A stretch of 19,999 nt of DNA from JAULUH01 sp032111745 (GTDB lineage Bacteria > Chloroflexota > Anaerolineae > JAAEKA01): positions 1-19,999 of the forward strand of contig JAULUH010000329.1 of assembly GCA_032111745.1 (NCBI GenBank), in the 5' to 3' direction. Position 1 is the first letter of the stretch. Every line of letters starts with the position of its first letter. Below are positions 1-7,700 of this stretch, in pieces. Under the pieces are notes generated by a model. It did not search any database, was not told where the DNA came from, and was given only the letters and a program-made list of their open reading frames with translations. The position numbers were made by a program, and so were the translations under genes.

Positions 1-2
1 GC

Positions 3-509
3 GCCACCCTGGCGTGGGCCGTGATCGATGGCATCATGCTGGCCCTGCTGTCGATGCTCGAGCGTGGCCAGAAACACCGCTTTCTGCAGGAGCTTCAGGC
101 GACCGAGACGGACGAAGAGGCTCTGTCGGTGATTGCCGACGAGTTTGACTACTTGCTGGAGCCGATTGCGGGCGAGGGAAATCGCCAGCTGCTCTACCGG
201 GACGTATTGGAGCACCTGCGCGATAGCCAGCCGCGCCCGGTCGGGTTTCAACGGGACGACATTGTGGAAGCGCTGGGCACGGCACTGGTAGCCATGATCG
301 CGGTACTGCCTTCGTTGGTGCCTCTGTGGCTGCTGCGCCAGGACCCTCTGCCCGCGCTGCGCGCCTCCAACATCGTATCGTTCATCATGCTGTTCATCTT
401 GGGCTATCGCTGGGGCGTGCATACGGGGGCCAGCCGCTGGAAGACCGGCCTGATGCTGGTCTCTTTTGGCCTCATCCTGATGATCATTGCCATTCCGCTG
501 GGCGGGTAG
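3..509 (+). CDS. VIT1/CCC1-like membrane transporter, C-terminal part (5' end outside window)
   Basis: The frame is already open at base 3, before any start codon, so the gene begins outside the window. The visible part starts with a hydrophobic segment containing LAWAVIDGIM, followed by a soluble acidic stretch of about 70 residues. Three membrane segments close the protein, roughly residues 98-115, 121-138 and 144-160 counted from the GTG at 21. This layout, with the LAW..DG helix, the proline-containing SLVPLWLL segment and the small-residue FILGYRWGVHTGA segment, resembles the VIT1/CCC1 family of iron/manganese transporters. The metal-binding part of that family is not clearly seen, so the substrate is unknown. 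The call rests on remembered family pattern only; a different small membrane protein family is possible. Confidence 0.55.
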   Translation, partial: ATLAWAVIDGIMLALLSMLERGQKHRFLQELQATETDEEALSVIADEFDYLLEPIAGEGNRQLLYRDVLEHLRDSQPRPVGFQRDDIVEALGTALVAMIAVLPSLVPLWLLRQDPLPALRASNIVSFIMLFILGYRWGVHTGASRWKTGLMLVSFGLILMIIAIPLGG

Positions 510-679
510 CGTGGCGTCGACCTGAGCAGCTACATAGCCCTCAGCCTGCGAGCGGGCCGTGGCACCCTGTTCATGGGTGATCTGGAATGGGTGAGATAGA
601 GCGAGGAAGCCATCCCTGGCCAGCCCCCATGCCAGCCTCTGGCTGCCGCTCCTGCGAGTGGATCGGTTGCGTCTTACCG

Positions 680-1057
680 TTATCGCCGTAGCAGCTTCAC
701 AGTCGCACCTGTGGCAACCTGCGTCCACAGGCGATCGGCGGTCCAGACCGGCACATCCTGTTGGATGCCCAGGGCCAGGCAAGCGCGATCAGCGAGCGAC
801 AGGCCACTTCCTGGCGTCCTCAGCCTGGCGGCCTGCTCGGCGCTATCGGCGTCGAAAGGCACGATGGCCAATCCCAGGGCCTCCAGGTCCGCCCGCAGGC
901 CCGTGATATCAACCCCATAGGCCAATGACTTCTGCAACACTTCCGACCAGTTCACGCTGGAGATGGCGCTGTCCGCGAGTTCGCCCTCGATCTCCTCGGC
1001 GCCTGGCTCGTCTTGCAGCCAGGCTAGCAGAGCTGAGGCATCGAGCACCGCTTTCAT
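680..1057 (-). CDS. vapC: PIN-domain toxin (VapC-like ribonuclease)
   Basis: A 125-residue PIN domain. The N-terminus MKAVLDASALLAWL carries the first catalytic Asp (D6). E39 lies in NWSEV, D90 in SLADRACLALG, and D108 in VWTADRLW, giving the four acidic residues that bind Mg2+ in PIN nucleases. VapC toxins cleave RNA and are held inactive by the partner antitoxin. The start codon overlaps the end of the upstream antitoxin gene by 4 nt (ATGA type), the usual translational coupling of TA pairs. The length is normal for VapC and no active residue is missing, so the toxin looks intact. Confidence 0.88.
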   Translation of the reverse strand: MKAVLDASALLAWLQDEPGAEEIEGELADSAISSVNWSEVLQKSLAYGVDITGLRADLEALGLAIVPFDADSAEQAARLRTPGSGLSLADRACLALGIQQDVPVWTADRLWTQVATGATVKLLRR

Positions 1058-1320
1058 GAGGCGGTCTCCTGGCCGGCCTCGCGACGGCGGTCTGCGATCA
1101 GCTCATCCGCCAGGCTGGGCTGGCCGCGCAGCGCGGCAAAGCGACCCTTTGTCCTCTGCACGACGGCGGTTGGTTTCTCCAGGATGAGCCGGTCGTCTTC
1201 GAGACGAGCCATTAGGACCTCTCCGGTGCTGATCTGCCAGACCTGGCGCAGACTGGCTGGGATGACGATGCGTCCTTGTGGCCCAAGTCGCAGCTCAACA
1301 GTTGTTGGATCTTCTGCCAT
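1054..1320 (-). CDS. vapB: AbrB/MazE-fold antitoxin of the PIN toxin
   Basis: An 88-residue protein. The N-terminal half (about residues 7-50) is a swapped-hairpin AbrB/SpoVT DNA-binding domain, seen in GPQGRIVIPASLRQVW followed by GEVLMARLEDDRLILEK. The charged C-terminal half (about 55-88) would wrap the toxin. It is the first gene of a two-gene operon and overlaps the toxin gene by 4 nt. An AGAGG ribosome binding site (complement of 1329-1333) sits 8 nt before the ATG. Such antitoxins usually repress their own operon, and an inverted repeat covering the promoter just upstream supports that here. Confidence 0.85.
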   Translation of the reverse strand: MAEDPTTVELRLGPQGRIVIPASLRQVWQISTGEVLMARLEDDRLILEKPTAVVQRTKGRFAALRGQPSLADELIADRRREAGQETAS

Positions 1321-1334
1321 TGATGTTACCTCTA

Positions 1335-1379
1335 TGCCACATTATATAGATATGTGGCACGTAAGTCAATTAGTGGCAC
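1335..1379. promoter_or_regulatory. candidate autoregulatory operator of vapBC (inverted repeat plus extra half site)
   Basis: TGCCACAT (1335-1342) and ATGTGGCA (1352-1359) form a perfect 8-bp inverted repeat with a 9-nt centre that includes part of the -10 box. A third half site GTGGCAC lies at 1373-1379, just upstream of the -35 box. The spacing over the promoter fits binding by the VapBC complex, as is known for many TA operons. The protein-DNA link is inferred. Confidence 0.65.
1341..1369 (-). promoter_or_regulatory. sigma70-type promoter of the vapBC pair
   Basis: Read on the minus strand, TTGACT (complement of 1364-1369) and TATAAT (complement of 1341-1346) are separated by exactly 17 nt. 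This is a near-consensus housekeeping promoter. Transcription would start near 1334, leaving a leader of about 14 nt before the antitoxin ATG. Confidence 0.8.
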
Positions 1380-1412
1380 GTTGATAGGCATTTTTGGCCC
1401 TGTTCCAGCCTT

Positions 1413-1545
1413 CTCTCACAGGCAAGCTGGACGGTGGTGCCCGTACACTGCGGTGAAACCACTGGCCGTGGGTTGCTGGCGCAGATCTTGCGTGACTGTG
1501 GACCTGCCAGCTGAGGAGTTTCCTGAGAAGCTCCAGGCTGACCTC
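1413..1545 (+). pseudogene. remnant of a HicA-like mRNA interferase toxin
   Basis: In the frame starting at 1431 the translation reads TVVPVHCGETTGRGLLAQIL then RDCG. This closely resembles the C-terminal half of HicA toxins (pattern TVPVH..ETIGRGLLRKILRD). A SHRQ stretch just before it, in another frame, could be the remains of the GSH motif that carries the catalytic His. After about 1500 the expected ending continues in a different frame as LPAEEFPEKL. At least two frame changes and the missing N-terminal half make it a decayed gene. There is no HicB partner nearby. The assignment comes from remembered family pattern. Confidence 0.55.
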
Positions 1546-1592
1546 CAGGCAGCCCATGATGCGATGTTTCACTTCGGGGGCCGGGCGCGGTA

Positions 1593-1618
1593 CTGACTAT
1601 GATCTAGATCATAGTCAG
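1593..1618. promoter_or_regulatory. perfect 26-bp palindrome, candidate operator of the biosynthetic operon
   Basis: The stretch reads CTGACTATGATCT and then its exact reverse complement, with no mismatch and no spacer. Its right half contains the TAGTCA that would be the -35 box of the promoter in front of the synthase gene. A dimeric repressor bound here would block RNA polymerase. No regulator gene is present in the window, so the binding protein is unknown. There is no T-run after it, so it is unlikely to be an intrinsic terminator. Confidence 0.6.
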
Positions 1619-1640
1619 CCGTGGCGGGATGGGCTATACT
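1612..1640 (+). promoter_or_regulatory. candidate promoter of the polyketide operon
   Basis: TAGTCA (1612-1617, 4 of 6 matches to TTGACA) and TATACT (1635-1640, 5 of 6 to TATAAT) are 17 nt apart. Transcription would begin near 1647 and give a leader of about 125 nt before the ATG at 1771. The -35 box lies inside the 26-bp palindrome. The -35 match is moderate, so the call is tentative. Confidence 0.45.
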
Positions 1641-1770
1641 ACAGGGCAGCGAACTGGCTCAGTACCAGGTGGTGGAGGCTTTGAGGTACACGTTGCCAGG
1701 GGCGCGCTGCCCAGCCGGTTCAGGTAGGTCCGGCACCCTGGCTCATACATGGCGGCAGGAGCACGCGACA

Positions 1771-4700
1771 ATGGATGGATCATCCACGCCCAAGATCGCA
1801 GTGGTTGGACTGGGGGTTCTCTTCCCCGACGCCCGCAACGTCGACCAGTTCTGGCAGAATATCCTCAGCAAAAAGGTCTCCATCCGGCCGCTGCCCGAGT
1901 CCCTCTTCGAGGCCGAGGTGTTCCACCGGCCGGACCTCCTGACCGCCCTCCACAAGCAAGACAAGTCCATCACCAACATCGCCGGCTGGATCGACGACCT
2001 GAGCTTCGACACCGTCCGCAGGTACCGCATCCCCCCGTCGGTGGCGGAGCACATGGACGTCAACCAGCACGCCGCGCTCTACACGGCCAGCCAGGCTCTG
2101 GACGCCAACCCCCTCCAGGGCGTGGCGAACGAGCGGGTCGCAGTGATCCTGGGCAACGGCATGGTGGGCACCCGCTATGGCGACGCCATGTTCCGGGTGC
2201 AGTTCCAGTTGATGGAGCACTACCTGCGCCAGCACCCCGGTTTCCAGCAGCTCCCTCCGGCTCAGCAGGATGAGATCATCGCCGACGTCGCCGCCCAGGT
2301 CCTCAAGGATACGATCTCCATCTCCGAGGACACCGCGCCCGGCGTCCTGCCCAACATCATCGCCGGCCGCATCGCCAGCGTCTATGACTTCCACGGCCCC
2401 TCGTTCACGGTGGATGCGGCCTGCGCCTCGGTGTTGGCGGCGGTGATCGCCGGTATCCAGGGTTTGCAGCTGGGGACGTACGATGCCGCGATCTGCGGTG
2501 GCGCCGACATGCCGCTCAAGCAGCTGGGCTTTGTGATGTTCTCGGCCCTCAACGCGCTATCCCCCGACGGCTCCTATCCCTTCGACAAGCGGGCCAACGG
2601 CTTCGTCATGAGCCAGGGCTCGGGCACCGTGGTGCTCAAGCGCATGGAGGACGCGGAGCGGGATGGGGACACGATATACGCCCTCATCACCGGCTACGGC
2701 CAGGCCAGCGATGGCAAGGGCAAATCCATCGCCGCGCCCAACGCCGAGTGGCAGGCCCATGCCGTGGAGCTGGCCTGCCGCATGGCCGGCTATCCCGTGG
2801 ACACCATCGAGATGGTAGAGGCCCATGGCACCGCCACCCGGGTGGGCGACGTGGTGGAGGTGATGGGCCTCAAGCAGGCCTTCCAAAACCTGGGCGCCAC
2901 CCGCCAGAGCTACTGCGGCCTCACCTCGGTCAAGTCCAACATCGGCCACCTCAAGTCCGCCGCTGGCATCGCCGGCCTCATCAAGGCCATCCTCGCCCTC
3001 CACCACAAGACGCTGCCCCCCACCGCCAGCTTTGAGGAGATCAACCCCAAGCTGGAGCTGGAGGGATCCCCCTTCTACATCCTGGACGAGCTGCGGGAAT
3101 GGGCAGCCAATTCCGACCACCCCCGCCGGGCCAACGTCTCCTCCTTCGGCTTCGGCGGCGCCGACTATCACCTGGCCCTGGAGGAATATCGGCCCAACGA
3201 GCACTCGCGGCCAGTGGTGGCTGGCTTCACGGCCGAGCCCGCGGCGGCTCCGGCTACCAGGCCTGCCCAAGCTGGCGGTGAGGCTACTGGTCCCGCGACC
3301 TCCGGGCTGGTATTCCTGGCGGCCAATAGCGCCGAAGAGCTAGACGCTGCGGCGCAGGCTTTTCTCACGGCCGCATCTGCCCACGGCGACCTGCCCTTCC
3401 CCGAGCTCTGCCTCCTGCATGGCTACGCCGCGAAACCTTCCTCGCCTGCCCGGCTGGCCATTCTGGCCGCCTCACCCGAGGACCTCTCGGCCAAGCTCGA
3501 CCTGTGGCGGCAGCACCGGTCTGGGGATCAGGCTTACGACCGGCTCAAGGCCAAGGGTATTTTCAGCCGTCTCGGCCCGCCCGTCACGCCGGCGGAAACC
3601 GCGCTACTCTTCCCCGGCCAGGCCTCGCAGTACCCGTACATGCTGGCCGCGGTGCACGATGCCTACGACGCGGTGCGCACGTGGTTCCACAAGGCCGATG
3701 CCTTCTGGCTACGCCAGCACGGCCACACGGTATCCTCCCTGGTCTTTCCCGGCGATGGGGGGGAGGACGCCGCGTTGGAGCGGCTGCGCCAGACCCAGAA
3801 CGCCCATCCTGCGATCTTCGTCTCCAGCTTTGCCCTCTATGACCTGCTGCGCCAGCACGGCCTCGCCGCCGGCTTCATGATCGGCCACAGCCTGGGCGAG
3901 ATCACGGCCCTGGCGGCGGCTGGCATGCTCAACTTTGCCGATGCCCTGCAGCTGGTGGACCGCCGGGGCTATGCCTTCCACGACGCCAGCCTGCCCGACT
4001 CCGGGCAAATGCTGAGCCTGGTGGGCTCAGTGGAGCAGGCCAACCAGCTGGTCGCCGAGAGTGGCTGCGCGGTCACCGTGGCCAACATCAATAGCCCGTC
4101 CCAGGTCGTCCTCTCCGGCACCACCCCGGCCATCGGCCAGTTCCAGCAGTTCCTGCAGGAGAAGGGCATCAAGAACCGGTTGCTCTATGTCTCCCACGCC
4201 TTTCACAGCTCGCTGCTGGAGCCCGTGGCCGAGAGGTTCTTCCGCCAGATCAAGGATATCCCCTTCCACCCCTCCCCTATTCGGGTGGTGATGAACCATC
4301 GCGGCACCTACTATCCCACCGACCCGGCAGCCGTGGCCGGCATCCCCGAGCTGATGCACGACCAGCTACTGCAGCCAGTGGGCTTTGTCGACGGGGTGCG
4401 CCGGTTGGCGGCGGATGGCGTGCGGCTGTTCGTGGAGGTGGGGCCGGGCTCGATCCTCAGCAGCCTGGTGCGGGATATCCTGCCGGAGGACGATACCCGG
4501 GTCCTGACGGCTAATCCCCGGGGCGCCGACGACCTGGCCAGCCTGCAGAAGCTGTGGGGCGCGCTGTTCGCCGAGGGCGTGCCCGTCGAGCCGCTGCCGA
4601 CACCTGGCATCCGCCCCAGCCAGCCCCTGCAGCCCGTTGCGGCCAGCCCGGGCCCGCCCTCATTACGTGAGGCGCCGCACTCCCGGGCCGCTGCCGCACG

Positions 4701-7700
4701 GCCGGACCCCACTCCCGTTCCCTCCGCGGCGGCCAGCGTCGTCTATAGCGGGGTCGCCGTCGGCCTGCCCGGCTCCTTCAAGGAGATGTTCCGCGACGAC
4801 AATTTCCAACAGCTGTTCCAGGGCCACAACCTCATCGAGCGCCTGACCGACGCCGAGAAGCAGCAGATGGTCGAGCGCCAGATCACCCGCCTGGTCAAGG
4901 ACCAGGCCGGCCCCACCTTCCAGCTGCTCACCACCCTGGACGACGTCATCCAGCTCGCCGGCAAGCTCGGCCGCATCGACCTCGTCCGCGACTATCACGT
5001 CGACGAGAAGATGGTGCAGGATATGACCACCTGCATCGCCGCCGGGGTTGCCGCCGGCTACGAGGCCCTGCGGGATGCCCATATCCCCCTGGTGCAGGAA
5101 TACGCTCGCACCAGCACCGGCCGCCTCCTGCCCCAGAAGCTGGCCCTGCCTCCCGCCATGCAGGACGAGACCGGCGTGATCTTCGCCAACGGCTTCCCTC
5201 TCATCGACCCAGTGATCGCGGAGGTCTCCCGCTACGTCGCCTATGCCTACGGCAGCAAGACCCGGCGGGAGCTGCTGGCGTTCTACGAGTCCATCATCGC
5301 GCGGGTCAAGGACTATCAGGCCCGCAAGCTGCTCACCGACTGGTACGCCCTCCACTACAGCCGCCTGTGCGACAACCCGGGGGAGGAGGACGTCTACCGC
5401 TTCAATCATCGCTTCATGACCGAGATCTCCGCCCAGGCCAACAACGTGCTGGCCACCCTGATCAATGCCCGCGGGCCGAATTTCCAGCTCAACGCAGCCT
5501 GCTCCTCCACGGCCAACGCCATCACCATCGCCGAGGACTTCCTGCGTTCGGGTCGGGTCCGGCGCATGATCGTCGTCGGTGCCGACGATCCCTCCTCGGC
5601 AACCAACCTCCCGCTCCTGGGGGCTGGCTTCCTGTGCACCGGCGCCGCTACCAACGAGGCCGACCTCTACAAGGCCGCGGTGCCCTTCGACCGGCGGCGC
5701 AACGGCATGATCATGGGGGCGGGGGCGGTGGGCATCGTCCTGGAGACCGGGGAGGCGGTGGCCGAGCGGGGCGTGGTCGAGGTCTGCCAGCTGCTGGGCA
5801 CCCACTCCTTTAACACGGCCGGCCACATCGCCCAGATCGATACCCCCACCTTCTCCCGTCACCTGGAATCCTTCGTAGGGCGCATGGAGCGGGAGCATGG
5901 CTTGCGCCGCGACCAGATAGCCCGCCAGGCCATCTACATCTCCCACGAGACCTACACGCCCCCCCGGGGCGGCTGCTCCCAGACCGAGGTCGGGGCATTG
6001 AAGGCGGTATTTGGGGACCACTTCCGGCAGATCCTCGTCGGCAACACCAAGGGCATGACCGGGCACACCATGGGCGCGTCGTTGGAGGATGCAGTTGCCG
6101 CCAAGGCCCTGCAATATGGGCAGTGCCCGCCGGTGGTGAACCTGGCCGAGCCCGACCCCATGCTGGATGGCCTCAACCTCTGGCACGGCGGCGGCCACGA
6201 TCGCACCCTGGCCCTCAAGATGTCGGCCGGCTTCGGCTCCCAGGGCCATTTCGTGCTGCTGTGCAAGGCCGCGACCGGCGATCGGCGCATCGTCGATCCT
6301 GCCCGCCATGCGGCCTGGCTGAAGTCCATTGCCCCGGAGAGCGCAGCTGCCACCGGGCTGCAGGGTCGCGTCCTGGTCGTCCGCGATGGCGCCGCGGTGC
6401 TTCCTGGCGAGCCAGCGCCGGCCCAGCCCGCCGTCGAGCTCGCCCATCCTGCCGCGCCACCAGCGCTGGACTCCAAAGACCTGGCCGCGCAGGTGGTGGC
6501 ATTGATCTCGGGGCTCTCGGGTTATCCCCCTGAGATGCTGGAGCCGGAGATGGAGTTCCACGCGGACCTGGGCTTTGGCGCGGAGCAGCAGGGGGCTATT
6601 GCGGCCGGGCTGGCCGGGCACTTCGGGCTGCCGGCGGACGCGCTGCAACTGTCCGGTGCCACGACCATCGGGAACGCCATCGGCCAGGTCACGCAAGCCC
6701 AGGCTGCACGCACCGGCCCGGCCGCCGCCGTGCCCGCCAGCCCCCAGCCAGCTGGCCCTGCAGCGCCTGGCGGTATCGACCGGGAAGCGATCATCGCCGA
6801 TACCCTCAAGGTGTTCGCCGAGGTTACCAAGTACGCCGACGACATGCTGGACCTGGACATGGAGATGGAGGCAGACCTGGGCATCGACACCGTCAAGCAG
6901 GCCACGATCCTGGCCATCCTGGGCGAGAAGTACGGCCTGGAGCGCCAGGAGGGCATGCAGCTGTCGACCTATCCGACCATCCGCCACATCGTCGACCTGA
7001 TCTGTGCGACCGCTGCTACGGTTGCCGTGCCGGCTCCCCTGGAGGCACCGGCACCCGCCGCTGCGCCTGCTGCCGAGCCCATGCCAGCGGTCCCCCAAAC
7101 CATACTGGAGCCTCCCGTTGCCCTCGCGGCCGAGCCGGCACTCGTGCCGCCCGCGGCAGGCCTGCGTAGCCCGCTCAGCCGGCTGGTGGTCGAGCTGGCG
7201 GCCGAGGAGCTGGGCGCGATGGAGCTCGATCTCAAGGGCAAGTCCGTGTGGGTCATGGGTGACGACGCCGGGATCGTGGAACAGGCAGCGGCAGCCTTTG
7301 CCGGCCGAGAGGCCAGCGTCCACACCTTCGTATTTCCCGCCACCATCTCACCTGCAGCGGTGGAGGAGGCCTTCGCCGGCTTCGCCCATGGCAGGGCGTT
7401 GGACGTGATCGTGGACTGCACCCATGTTGGTGAGGCAGTGCAATTTGAAAGCCTGTCGCTGGCTGAGGCCGGCCAGCTGCTGTTCCGCAGCAGCACGGCG
7501 CGCTTTGTGGTCACCAAGGTGCTCTCCGGGGAGGGCCGGCGACCCAGCCGCATCGTGTGCCTGACCGCCGTCGACGGGTATCTCGGGCTGGATCCCCAGC
7601 ACGGCCACGTCGCCGATCCATCCTACGGCGCGCTGGCCGGGTTCTACAAGGGGCTGCGCAAGGAGTGGCCGGAGACCAGTGTCCGTATCGTCGACTTTGC

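Noticed and set aside
510..679. Short gap after the membrane protein gene
   Set aside because: Checked both strands for a small gene or remnant; nothing recognisable was found.
1354..1596. Plus-strand 80-codon frame read as a UPF0175-like antitoxin
   Set aside because: VTVDLPAEEF looked like a UPF0175 start, but the neighbouring frame matches the HicA C-terminus much better and the two together give the HicA ending.
1621..1770. GTG start 50 codons upstream for the synthase
   Set aside because: The extra residues do not resemble any KS N-terminus, the start falls between the candidate -35 and -10 boxes, and ATG 1771 has a well-placed AGGAG.
4663..7323. 886-residue open frame on the minus strand
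   Set aside because: It lies wholly antisense to the synthase whose domains and catalytic residues are clear; its Gly/His/Arg/Leu-rich sequence is typical of the shadow frame of a GC-rich gene and has no recognisable domain.
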